A stretch of 13,931 nucleotides of DNA. Source: Brevundimonas sp. UBA7534. Its GTDB lineage: Bacteria; Pseudomonadota; Alphaproteobacteria; Caulobacterales; Caulobacteraceae. The translations under genes were made by a program, and so were the position numbers. Shown here one piece after another: positions 5,592-12,606 of this stretch; within the stretch, counting starts at the first letter, position 1, and the number at the start of each line of letters is the position of its first letter. Under the pieces are notes generated by a model. The model was not told the DNA's origin, made no database searches, and saw only the letters and a list, made by a program, of their open reading frames with translations. The DNA is taken from NCBI RefSeq assembly GCF_002479325.1, contig NZ_DLMO01000170.1, positions 1 through 13,931 on the forward strand, in the 5' to 3' direction.

Positions 5592-6377
5592 ATGGGCCGG
5601 GTCCTGATCCTGGCGGGGTCGGACTCGGGCGGCGGCGCGGGCATCCAGGCCGACATCAAGGCGGTGACGATGATGGGCGGCTACGCCGCGACGGCCATAA
5701 CCGCGATCACCGTGCAGAACACCCTGGGCGTCCACGGCGTCCATCCCCTGCCGCTGGACCTGATCCAGGCCCAGGCGCGGGCGGTGTTGGAGGATATCGG
5801 GACAGACGCCTGCAAGACTGGAATGCTGGGCTCGATCGAGGTGGTCGAGACGGTCGCCGCCCTGCTGGACGAGGCGCAGGCCCCCGCCGTCGTCGATCCC
5901 GTCATGGTGGCCAAGGGCGGGGCGGCTCTGCTGCCGGACGCGGCGGTCGAGGCGGTGAAGACGCTGATGATCCCGCGCGCCGCCCTGCTGACGCCGAACG
6001 CGCCCGAGGCCGAGGCCCTGACCGGCGTCGTTGTTCACGATCTGGACGGCCAGCGGCGCGCGGGCGAGGCCTTGCTGAGGCTCGGCGCCCGGGCCGTGCT
6101 GATGAAGGGTGGCCATGTGCCCGGACCGGCGGTGATCGACGTGCTGATGACGACGGACGGAGAGACGGTGCTGGAGGCCGCGCGGGTCGACACCCGCCAC
6201 ACCCACGGCACCGGCTGCACCCTGGCCAGCGCCTGCGCGGCGGGCCTGGCGCTGGGCCGGCCGCTGGAGGTCGCGGTGGCGGAGGCCTGGGCCTATGTCG
6301 GCGAGGCCATCCGCCGCGCGCCCGGCCTGGGCGGCGGTCACGGCCCGCTGGACCACGGCTGGCCCGTCAGGGGCTGA
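5592..6377 (+). CDS. thiD: Hydroxymethylpyrimidine/phosphomethylpyrimidine kinase
   Basis: The 261-residue ribokinase-fold enzyme phosphorylates HMP and HMP-P to HMP-PP for thiamine synthesis. From this start the motifs are GSDSGGGAGIQADIK (9-23, substrate loop), VQNT (41-44), KTGML (75-79), VDPVMVAKGG (101-110), LTPNAPEA (about 133-140) and HTHGTGCTLAS (203-213, anion hole and catalytic region). The start at 5592 fits the usual ThiD N-terminus, where the first strand reads RVLILAGSDS, and has GGAAG (5583-5587) four bases upstream. The frame also stays open back to an ATG at 5493 that overlaps the sugE stop, and has an ATG at 5541. Using 5493 would add 33 residues made mostly of the 15-residue repeat. 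No other thiamine gene is present. The gene ends 13 bp from the convergent VOC gene. Confidence 0.95.
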   Translation: MGRVLILAGSDSGGGAGIQADIKAVTMMGGYAATAITAITVQNTLGVHGVHPLPLDLIQAQARAVLEDIGTDACKTGMLGSIEVVETVAALLDEAQAPAVVDPVMVAKGGAALLPDAAVEAVKTLMIPRAALLTPNAPEAEALTGVVVHDLDGQRRAGEALLRLGARAVLMKGGHVPGPAVIDVLMTTDGETVLEAARVDTRHTHGTGCTLASACAAGLALGRPLEVAVAEAWAYVGEAIRRAPGLGGGHGPLDHGWPVRG

Positions 6378-6390
6378 CGCCGGACCGGTC

Positions 6391-6729
6391 TCAGGCCCTT
6401 GGCTGGGCCAGGACGACCAGATTGCCGTCTGGATCGCGCAATCGCAGGATGGACGTGTAATCGGCCGCTTCGACCTCGCCCGTGACCAGCCCGGCGTCGG
6501 CCAGCCGGTCGCGCTCGGCCCGGATGTCCTCGACGAACAGGGTCAGCGTCCCGCGACCCGCGTCCTCCGGCTTCTGAAACAGCTGCAGGCCGCCGTCGCC
6601 GCACTCCCATTCCAGCAGGCCTTCCATCGGATTCCGGTCCGCCTCGCGTCCGAACACGGCGGCGAACCAGCGCGCTGCGTCGGGCAGCGCCTTGCAGGAC
6701 AGATTGGCGTAGACGGCGGCGATCGGCAT
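6391..6729 (-). CDS. VOC (glyoxalase/bleomycin-resistance-like) protein
   Basis: The product has 112 residues with the two beta-alpha-beta-beta-beta modules of a vicinal oxygen chelate protein. YANLSCKALPDAARWFAAVFGRE gives strand 1 and helix 1, and WECGDGGLQLF comes before the second module. The C-terminal LRDPDGNLVVLAQP is the classic closing motif. The usual metal ligands of glyoxalase I are not clearly placed: the first strand lacks an obvious His/Gln, and the DPDGN segment has no Glu in the usual strand. A small-molecule binding or resistance role is as likely as catalysis. The ATG (complement of 6727-6729) has GGAG 5 bp upstream (complement of 6735-6738). It faces the nucleotidyltransferase gene across 53 bp, which must hold both promoters. 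The specific substrate is unknown. Confidence 0.87.
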   Translation of the reverse strand: MPIAAVYANLSCKALPDAARWFAAVFGREADRNPMEGLLEWECGDGGLQLFQKPEDAGRGTLTLFVEDIRAERDRLADAGLVTGEVEAADYTSILRLRDPDGNLVVLAQPRA

Positions 6730-6782
6730 GGCGGCTCCAGGAAGGGTTGTTCATCAACGGCGCCGGCCGCTATTGGCTGCGA

Positions 6783-7373
6783 ATGAGTCGCGCCGAATCG
6801 ACAGCCCTGACCGAACGTCTGGTGGAGATCGTGCGCCGGGACGCGGGCTTGATGCAGGTTCTGACGACGGTGCGTCGGCTTGAGCTGCCCGATTGGCGCA
6901 TCGTCTCCGGGGCCGTCTATCAGTCGGTATGGAACGACGCGACCGGCCGCCCCGCCGGCTATGGGATCAAGGACTACGACCTGGCCTATTTCGACGCCTC
7001 GGACGTCTCCTACGAGGCCGAGGACGTGGTGATCCGCCGCGTCGCCGCCGCCTTCGACGAACCCTTCCGCAGCCAGGTCGAGGTCCGCAACCAGGCGCGG
7101 GTTCATCTGTGGTTCGAGAGCCGCTTCGGCGAGCCCTACTCGCCGCTGGGATCGACCGACGAGGCGCTGGGGCGTTTCGTGGCGCCGGCCTTCGCGGTGG
7201 GCGTGCGGCTGGAGGCCGACGAGCGGATCACGGTCGCCGCGCCGTTCGGGCTGGAGGACGTCTTCGCGCTGACCCTGCGCCCCAATCCGGATCGTCCGCT
7301 GGCCAAGGGCTGGACCCGCGCCGTCGACAACGCCCGCGCTCGCTGGCCCGAGCTGACGGTCATCGGCGGCTAG
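6783..7373 (+). CDS. DUF925 nucleotidyltransferase-fold protein
   Basis: From ATG 6783 the product has 196 residues and matches the nucleotidyltransferase-like family PF06042 (DUF925). SGAVYQSVWND at 42-52 resembles the family's G-x(V/I)xNxVWD signature. KDYDLAYFDASDVSYEAED at 63-81 supplies the paired Asp residues (D64, D66) expected of a polymerase-beta-type metal site. VEVRNQARVHLWF and APFGLEDVFALTLRPNP follow as conserved blocks. The cellular substrate of the family is not known to me. An upstream TTG at 6747 is in frame but gives an atypical extension, so 6783 is preferred, though no strong ribosome site is seen. Its ATG overlaps a GAGTC (6785-6789). The stop TAG (7371-7373) interlocks with the divL stop on the other strand. 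Confidence 0.88.
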   Translation: MSRAESTALTERLVEIVRRDAGLMQVLTTVRRLELPDWRIVSGAVYQSVWNDATGRPAGYGIKDYDLAYFDASDVSYEAEDVVIRRVAAAFDEPFRSQVEVRNQARVHLWFESRFGEPYSPLGSTDEALGRFVAPAFAVGVRLEADERITVAAPFGLEDVFALTLRPNPDRPLAKGWTRAVDNARARWPELTVIGG

Positions 7374-9718
7374 CGGCCGACGCCGTCTTCCAGCTGCAGT
7401 TCGGGGGCGGCGGCGGTCAGGGCGGCGCCCAGGGGCAGGTGCAGGATGAAGGCGGCGCCCTTGCCCGGTTCGCTCTCCACCTCGGCCCAGCCGCCATGCA
7501 GTTCGATCAGCGCCTTGACCAGGGCCAGGCCGACGCCCGGCCCGCCCCGCTCGCGCCGCACGAAGCGGTCGAACACATGGGCCTGCAGGTGATAGGGGAT
7601 GCCGCGGCCGGTGTCGGCCACGGTCAGCCGGACCTCGGCCGGTCCCGCCTCGGCGGTCAGGGTGACGGCCCCGCCCTCGGAAACGGCGCGGGCGGCGTTC
7701 TCCAGCAGGTGATCCAGCGCCTGGCCGATGCGGCGGGCGTCGGCGCGGATGGGCCGCAGGTCCGCGGCGCAGGTCACGGTCAGGGTCGCGCCCCGCCCCT
7801 CGACCTTGGCGCGGATCTTGTCGGCGGCCTCGTCGAACAGGTCACGGATGCGCACGTCGCCCAGCGACAGCTCCATCTCGCCGGCGTCGATCTGGGCCAT
7901 GTCCAGAACATCGTCGATCGAGCGGGCCAGCTGGCTGGCGGCGACGCGGATCGCGCCGGCGTGCTGGCGCATCCGGTCCGGCAGTTCTCCGGTCGCCTCC
8001 AGCAGTTCGGAATAGCCGACAATGGTCGTCAACGGCGTGCGCAGTTCGTAGGAGACGCTGCCGACGAACTCGCGCTTCAGGGCCTGACTTTCGGCCAGGG
8101 CCTGTTCGCGCTGGACCAGGGCCTGCTCCAGCTCGCGCCGGGCGGTGATGTCGGAGAAGGCCACCAGGGTGGCGCCGTCCGGCAGAGGGCGGGTCTGCCA
8201 GGCGGCGACGCGCCCGTCGGCGGCGCGGCCCTCGCCCGAGATGGCGATGCGGCTTTCCGGGTCGGGATCGGCCACACGCGCCTTCAGCCCCAGCCACAGA
8301 GCCGGGTCGGGCAGGGCGGCCTTGCACAGCTCGGCCAGGGCGTCGAAGTCGCCGGCGGCGGCGATCTGGTCGCCGCTCAGGCCCCAGAAACGCTCGAACG
8401 CCTCGTTGTGCAGCCGCACCCGCCCGTCCGAGCCGAACACGGCCACCGCGTCGTTCAACTTGTCCAGGGTGGCGCGCTGGACCTGCAGCTGGGCGTTGAA
8501 GCGGCTGCGCAGCTGCAACTCGTCGGTGATGTCCGAGAAGATCAGCAGGATGCCGCCCAGCGGATGCGGCTGGCGCACGACCCGCAGGGTGCGCCCGTCA
8601 GGCAGCGACCAGCTGTCGTCCGGGGCGGCCTCCGAGGCGCCGTAGAAGTCCAGCTCGTGCGCCTTCCAGCCCGCATAGTCGACCACCTCGGGCAGCCGGC
8701 GGCGCTGGCGCAGGTGGTCCAGCAGCTCGGCGTGGGTGGGGCGCTCGTCCAGCCAGGCGGGGTCCAGGTCGAACAGGGTGCGAAAGGCGGTGTTGTGGAA
8801 GGCCAGGCGCTTGGCCGGGCCGAAGATGGCCACGGCGTCGGCCAGGTGGTTCAGGGTCTCGTCGTGGGCCTCGACGTGGCGGCGCAGGGTGTCGCGCGTC
8901 TCCTCGGCCTCGGTCACCTCGATGGCGAAGGCCGTGACCGCGCCGCCGCCGGCCGGCTCGGCGATGATGCGCCAGGCGCGCCGGCGTTCTCCGCCGGTGG
9001 TCCAGCGGAAGCCCTCCTGGCGCACGCCCAGCCGTCGCGCCTCGGCCACCAGGGCGTCGGCCCCGCGGTCGAAGCTCATCTTGCCGGCCTGGGCGGTCTC
9101 CAGGGTCTCGGCCCCGATTTCCTCCAGGAAGGCCCTGTTGGCCCAGGCCAGCAGCCCGGCGCCGTCGGCGACCCAGGTGGGCGTGGGCGAGGCGTCGGCC
9201 AGCAGGGCCAGGCCGCTCTCGATCGCCTCGGGCCCGGTCAGGGTGACGCTGGAGGCCGGGGCCAGCCGCAGCCAGGCCAGGCCGCCGGCGACGCGTCCCT
9301 CGATCCGCCAGGGGCTTGCGGCGTCCAGACCGGCCTCGTCCAGCAAGGCCAGGCCTTCGAAGGCGCGGCCTTCCGCGACCAGGGCGTCGATGGCCGCGCC
9401 GTGGCTGGGACGCAGACGCTCCAGCAGCGCGGCGGCCGGGGTTTCGGCGCCGTCCGTCCAACGCGAGACAAGTTCGACGGGCCCCAGAATCTCGCGCGCC
9501 GCCCCGCCCTCGGCGTCCAGCGCCAGGCTGATGTCGTCAAAGGCCTGGATCAGGCCGGACGCGCGGCTGGCGGCGGCCTCCAGGGCGGCGCAGGACGCCT
9601 CGGCGTTCCGGGTCCTGGCTTCCAGCCGCGCGCGCAGCCGCCACGCCCAGGCGCTGACCGCCAGCGCCAGGCCGGCGGCGCCCGCTGTCGCGGCGTAGGC
9701 GATATCGGCCTGGGCCAT
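7370..9718 (-). CDS. divL: DivL-type PAS sensor kinase with Tyr replacing phospho-acceptor His
   Basis: The product has 782 residues. One N-terminal membrane helix spans about 8-27. A weakly conserved sensor region runs to about 160, then PAS-like domains fall near 165-270, 283-400 and 413-527. A dimerisation domain (548-612) and an HATPase domain follow, with N-box HLLENA (670-675), G1 DTGRGIP (702-708) and G2 GGPGVGLAL (725-733). The H-box reads FVGSVSYELRTPL, so Y557 (codon complement of 8048-8050) stands where His should be. This is the defining feature of Caulobacter DivL (Tyr550, 769 residues). There DivL sits at the pole, binds DivK and controls the CckA-ChpT-CtrA relay. The second and third PAS domains resemble each other (LADAVAIFG and LNDAVAVFG), suggesting duplication. 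The start is chosen for the membrane helix; the nearest AAGGA lies 14 bp upstream. A GATTC site lies in the shared promoter gap. Confidence 0.95.
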   Translation of the reverse strand: MAQADIAYAATAGAAGLALAVSAWAWRLRARLEARTRNAEASCAALEAAASRASGLIQAFDDISLALDAEGGAAREILGPVELVSRWTDGAETPAAALLERLRPSHGAAIDALVAEGRAFEGLALLDEAGLDAASPWRIEGRVAGGLAWLRLAPASSVTLTGPEAIESGLALLADASPTPTWVADGAGLLAWANRAFLEEIGAETLETAQAGKMSFDRGADALVAEARRLGVRQEGFRWTTGGERRRAWRIIAEPAGGGAVTAFAIEVTEAEETRDTLRRHVEAHDETLNHLADAVAIFGPAKRLAFHNTAFRTLFDLDPAWLDERPTHAELLDHLRQRRRLPEVVDYAGWKAHELDFYGASEAAPDDSWSLPDGRTLRVVRQPHPLGGILLIFSDITDELQLRSRFNAQLQVQRATLDKLNDAVAVFGSDGRVRLHNEAFERFWGLSGDQIAAAGDFDALAELCKAALPDPALWLGLKARVADPDPESRIAISGEGRAADGRVAAWQTRPLPDGATLVAFSDITARRELEQALVQREQALAESQALKREFVGSVSYELRTPLTTIVGYSELLEATGELPDRMRQHAGAIRVAASQLARSIDDVLDMAQIDAGEMELSLGDVRIRDLFDEAADKIRAKVEGRGATLTVTCAADLRPIRADARRIGQALDHLLENAARAVSEGGAVTLTAEAGPAEVRLTVADTGRGIPYHLQAHVFDRFVRRERGGPGVGLALVKALIELHGGWAEVESEPGKGAAFILHLPLGAALTAAAPELQLEDGVGR

Positions 9719-9847
9719 GGTCGTCAGGACATCCTTCGCAGACGGGGCGGACCCCGATTCGCGCGTTCACCATACCTCAAGCCGGGCGGTTCGGCGCAGC
9801 GGCGATTGCCGGGTGGCGCGGCGCCGCGCGCCTGCTAGGGAGGGCGC
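9719..9847. promoter_or_regulatory. Divergent promoter region of divL and the metallopeptidase gene
   Basis: This 129-bp gap must drive divL leftward and the peptidase gene rightward. A CcrM-type GANTC site is present as GATTC at 9756-9760. On the minus strand TATGGT (complement of 9768-9773) is a possible -10, but no convincing -35 accompanies it. I see no TTAA-N7-TTAA CtrA site. The right edge carries the AGGGAGGG ribosome site (9837-9844). Confidence 0.4.
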
Positions 9848-10279
9848 ATGATCCCGTCAGAGACGACCGCGCCGCCGCAGGCCTGGGCCGACCAGATCGC
9901 CCCCTCCCTGGACGACTTCGCCCGCCTGGCGCGGGACGCCTTTGACGCCCTGCCCGACGCCTTCCGCCTGGCCGCCGGGGAGGTGGTGTTCCGCATCGAC
10001 GACTTCGCCGACGAGCAGACCCTGGCCGATCTGGAGATCGAGGACCCGTTCGAACTGACAGGCCTCTATCACGGCGTGGACATCGGCCGACGCGACAGCC
10101 TGGGTCCGGCCGCCGAGCCGTCGCGCATCTTCCTCTACCGCCGTCCGATCCTGGACGAATGGTGCGAGCGGGGCGATGTCGGCCTGTCGGAGATCATCGC
10201 CCACGTCCTGATCCACGAAATCGGCCACCACTTCGGCCTGAGCGACGACGACATCCACGCCATCGAGGATGCGGATTAG
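9848..10279 (+). CDS. Small zincin-like metallopeptidase family protein (PF06262)
   Basis: The product has 143 residues. The zinc signature HEIGHHFGLSDDD lies near the C-terminus, with H123, E124 and H127 as HExxH and the conserved GLSDD tail that marks the PF06262 (DUF1025, minimal zincin) family. Upstream blocks are FARLARDAFDALPDAF (24-39), DPFELTGLYHG (66-76) and RIFLYRRPI (93-101), which correspond to the family's LPxxF, GLYxG and I.LYR elements. The physiological substrate is unknown; it is a soluble protein with no signal peptide. GGAGG (9839-9843) lies 4 bp before the ATG, a strong ribosome site. It is divergent from divL and tail-to-tail with the truncated ATPase gene, whose TAA shares TTAG (10276-10279) with this gene's TAG. 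Confidence 0.92.
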   Translation: MIPSETTAPPQAWADQIAPSLDDFARLARDAFDALPDAFRLAAGEVVFRIDDFADEQTLADLEIEDPFELTGLYHGVDIGRRDSLGPAAEPSRIFLYRRPILDEWCERGDVGLSEIIAHVLIHEIGHHFGLSDDDIHAIEDAD

Positions 10280-10701
10280 GCCTTGAGTCGTTCCAGCACG
10301 AAGGCGACCCGTTCGGAGGCCGTTGCGCGCGGCAGTTCGATCAGGTCGTAGCCGTAGGCGGGATAGACCCCGGCCATGACGTCGGGGGTGCGGCGGGCTT
10401 CGTCCAAATCTTGGCGGCGTTCGGCGTCCTGGGCGAAAATCTCGGGCCAGACCGGGGCGATGAAGGCCTGGCGATGATAGCGGAACTCTCGCGCCGCCCG
10501 GTCCATGTGCGCGGGGACCGGCAGCCCGCACAGCGTCAGATGGCCCATCACGTCGGGCACGCCCCGGTCATGGAACACTGGCCCTTCCGTCGCTGCCGAG
10601 CGGGCGTGAGCCGCCAGATCGTGATCCAGCATCAATTCGGCAAACAGCGCCCGGTCGCGCCGGGGCGGACCCCCGCGGTTCGTCCCCAGTCTCATCCCCA
10701 A
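10276..10701 (-). pseudogene. AAA-family (AAA_28) ATPase remnant lacking its P-loop
   Basis: The 139-141 residues match the C-terminal three quarters of a small AAA_28-type (PF13521) nucleotide-binding protein. Matching blocks are DRALFAELML, then VFHDRGVPDVMGHLTLCGLPVPAHM (Walker B-like region), then FIAPVWPEIFAQDAERRQ and YGYDLIELPRATASERVAFVL. Family members normally begin with a strand and a Walker A loop of the GGPGSGKST type about 45 residues before DRALFAELML. Here an in-frame TAG (complement of 10720-10722) lies just upstream, and no frame in the next 150 bases encodes a P-loop; that space is the nrdB promoter region. The TTG (10701) or ATG (10695) starts are therefore secondary. The remaining frame is undamaged, so either the loss is recent or the fragment is still used. 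It is convergent with the metallopeptidase gene. Confidence 0.68.
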
Positions 10702-10716
10702 AAAACTGAAGCGCGC

Positions 10717-10732
10717 CCACTAGATATAGCGG
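10717..10732 (+). promoter_or_regulatory. Candidate NrdR box 1
   Basis: The 16-mer CCACTAGATATAGCGG agrees with the NrdR box consensus ACACTATATATAGTGT at 12 of 16 positions by hand. NrdR is the ATP/dATP-sensing repressor of ribonucleotide reductase genes and binds paired boxes near their promoters. This box lies in an AT-rich patch 120 bp before the nrdB ATG, where a promoter is expected. Confidence 0.6.
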
Positions 10733-10747
10733 TCTGGAAAAATGTGA

Positions 10748-10763
10748 TCGCTAAATGAGGTAA
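10748..10763 (+). promoter_or_regulatory. Candidate NrdR box 2
   Basis: TCGCTAAATGAGGTAA is a weaker match, about 8 of 16, but its CTA-A-AT core begins exactly 31 bp after that of box 1. About three helical turns is the usual spacing of NrdR box pairs, which is the main reason for calling it. Confidence 0.42.
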
Positions 10764-10851
10764 GTTCCTCTTGGCGCCGTGGATCGGCGGCCGCATGGTG
10801 AACGCCTCTTCGGATTCGCTCTCTCCGCTCCCGACCAAAGGTCTTCGCCCG

Positions 10852-11901
10852 ATGAACGCCGTGACCCCGATCATCCGCGCCGACGCGCCCGGCCTCCTGA
10901 CCCCCTCCGTCGCCTACAAGCCCTTCCGCTATCCGTGGGCCTTCGACATGTGGAAGAAGCAGCAGCAGGTCCACTGGATGCCCGAAGAGGTGCCGCTGGG
11001 CGAGGACGTCAAGGACTGGGCCTCCACCCTGAACGACAACGAACGCAACCTGCTGACCCAGATTTTCCGCTTCTTCACCCAGGCGGACATCGAGGTTCAG
11101 GACAACTACATGGAGCGCTACGGCCGGGTCTTCAAACCGACCGAGGTGAAGATGATGCTGGCCGCTTTCGGCAATATGGAGACCATCCATATCGCGGCCT
11201 ACGCCCTGCTGCTCGAGACCATCGGCATGCCCGAGAGCGAGTTCGGCGCCTTCATGGAATACGAGGCCATGCGGGACAAGCACGACTACATGGGCCAGTT
11301 CGGGGTCGATAGCGACGCCGACATCTGCCGGACCCTGGCCATGTTCGGCGGCTTCTCGGAAGGCGTTCAGCTGTTCGCCAGCTTCGCCATGCTGATGAAC
11401 TTCCCCCGCCTGAACAAGATGAAGGGCATGGGCCAGATCGTGTCCTGGTCGGTGCGCGACGAGAGCCTGCACTGCGAAGGCATCATCAAGCTGTACCACG
11501 CCTTCAACAAGGAAACCGGCGCGGTCACCAAGGCGGTCGCCGACGACATCGTCGACTGTTGCCAGACCGTGGTGAAGATGGAGGACAAGTTCATCGACCT
11601 GGCCTTCGAAATGGGCGCGGTCGACGGCATGACCCCGGACGACATCAAGCAATACATCCGCTTCATCGCCGACTGGCGCCTGCGCCAGCTGAAGCTGCCG
11701 GAAGTCTATGGGGTGAAGGAAAATCCCCTGCCCTGGCTGCAGTCGCTGCTGTCGGGTGTCGAACACGCCAACTTCTTCGAGGCCCGCGCCACGGAATACT
11801 CCAAGGCGGCGACGCAGGGGAACTGGCACGGCGCCGACGGCGTGTGGACCGAGTTCGACCGCATGATGGCCCGGCGCGACATGAGCCTGGTCGCGGGCTG
11901 A
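10852..11901 (+). CDS. nrdB: Ribonucleoside-diphosphate reductase, small (beta) subunit, class Ia
   Basis: From ATG 10852 the product has 349 residues and forms the diiron, tyrosyl-radical R2 subunit that supplies the radical to NrdA for making deoxynucleotides. All six metal ligands are found at family spacing: D79 (FTQADIEVQD), E110 and H113 (NMETIH), E170 (GGFSEG), E204 and H207 (RDESLH). Y117, four residues after H113, is the radical tyrosine, so this is a Tyr-type enzyme. AAAGG (10837-10841) lies 10 bp before this ATG. In-frame ATG 10795 and TTG 10771 would add 19 or 27 residues of Ser/Pro-rich sequence with poor ribosome sites. Paired NrdR-like boxes lie at 10717-10763. nrdA is not in the window. 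The glutathione transferase gene starts 48 bp downstream and may share the transcript. Confidence 0.96.
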   Translation: MNAVTPIIRADAPGLLTPSVAYKPFRYPWAFDMWKKQQQVHWMPEEVPLGEDVKDWASTLNDNERNLLTQIFRFFTQADIEVQDNYMERYGRVFKPTEVKMMLAAFGNMETIHIAAYALLLETIGMPESEFGAFMEYEAMRDKHDYMGQFGVDSDADICRTLAMFGGFSEGVQLFASFAMLMNFPRLNKMKGMGQIVSWSVRDESLHCEGIIKLYHAFNKETGAVTKAVADDIVDCCQTVVKMEDKFIDLAFEMGAVDGMTPDDIKQYIRFIADWRLRQLKLPEVYGVKENPLPWLQSLLSGVEHANFFEARATEYSKAATQGNWHGADGVWTEFDRMMARRDMSLVAG

Positions 11902-11949
11902 CGCGAGGCCGCCTTCGGGCTAGGCTGGTCTTCCCAAGGGAGTCCGGCC

Positions 11950-12606
11950 ATGCCCGCTGCAGCAAGCGACGAGATCGTCTTCTACACCAACCCCATGTCG
12001 CGCGGGCGCATCGCTCGCTGGATGCTGGAGGAGATCGGCCAGCCATACCGGACCGAGGTGCTGGCCTACGCCACGACCATGAAGGCGCCGGCCTATCTGG
12101 CCATCAATCCGATGGGCAAGGTCCCGGCGGTGGTGCATCGCGGGGTGACCGTGACCGAATGCGCCGCCGTCTGCGCCTATCTGGCCGACGCCTTTCCCGA
12201 GGCCGGCCTGGCCCCGGCGCTGAATGACCCCCGGCGCGGCCTCTATTATCGCTGGATGTTCTTCGCCGCGGGCCCGGTCGAGGCGTCCGTGACGGCCAAT
12301 TCCCTGGGGCTTCTGCCGTCGGCCGAGAAATCGGCCATGGTCGGCTACGGTTCGTTCGAACAGACGGTCGACGCGCTGGAATACGCCGTCGATCAGGGCG
12401 GGCCCTGGCTGCTGGGCGACCAGTTCACCGCCGCCGACGTCTATGTCGGCAGCCAGGTGGCGTGGGGCCAGATGTTCAAGAGCCTTCCCGAACGTCCCGC
12501 CTTCCAGGCCTACGCCGCCCGCCTGATGAGCCGCCCCGCCGCGGTCCGGGCGCGCGAGATCGACGACGCCCTGATCGCCGAGGCCAAGACCAAGGCCGAA
12601 CCTTGA
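11950..12606 (+). CDS. Glutathione S-transferase family protein
   Basis: The product has 218 residues with the two-domain GST layout. The N-terminal thioredoxin-fold domain includes FYTNPMSRGRIARWMLEE (11-28), where S17 is the candidate glutathione-activating residue. NPMGKVPAVV (53-62) carries the cis-Pro turn, and TECAAVCAYLAD (69-80) takes the place of the usual E-S-x-A-I glutathione-binding loop, with Cys for Ser. The helical C-terminal domain has WLLGDQFTAADVYVG, the N-capping box and Asp typical of GSTs. It is cytosolic and probably conjugates or reduces electrophiles; the substrate is unknown. AGGGAG (11937-11942) lies 7 bp before the ATG. Its stop TGA overlaps the TTG start of the oxidoreductase, so those two genes are translationally coupled. 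A GAGTC site overlaps its ribosome site at 11940-11944. Confidence 0.92.
   Translation: MPAAASDEIVFYTNPMSRGRIARWMLEEIGQPYRTEVLAYATTMKAPAYLAINPMGKVPAVVHRGVTVTECAAVCAYLADAFPEAGLAPALNDPRRGLYYRWMFFAAGPVEASVTANSLGLLPSAEKSAMVGYGSFEQTVDALEYAVDQGGPWLLGDQFTAADVYVGSQVAWGQMFKSLPERPAFQAYAARLMSRPAAVRAREIDDALIAEAKTKAEP

Noticed and set aside
5400..5592. TPP riboswitch before thiD
   Set aside because: The upstream sequence is sugE coding DNA plus the 45-bp repeats. None of the conserved THI-box elements (such as CTGAGA) is present in the right arrangement.
6893..9838. Plus-strand open frame of about 980 codons opposite divL
   Set aside because: It lies antisense to the well-supported divL and its composition (Gln, Gly, Arg, Ala) is that of a frame shadow. 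It contains no domain signature.
9719..9847. CtrA binding site between divL and the metallopeptidase gene
   Set aside because: No TTAA-N7-TTAA or close variant is seen on either strand; only a GANTC site is present.
10720..11829. Minus-strand open frame opposite nrdB
   Set aside because: His, Val and Asp-rich antisense shadow of nrdB. The plus frame has every diiron ligand.
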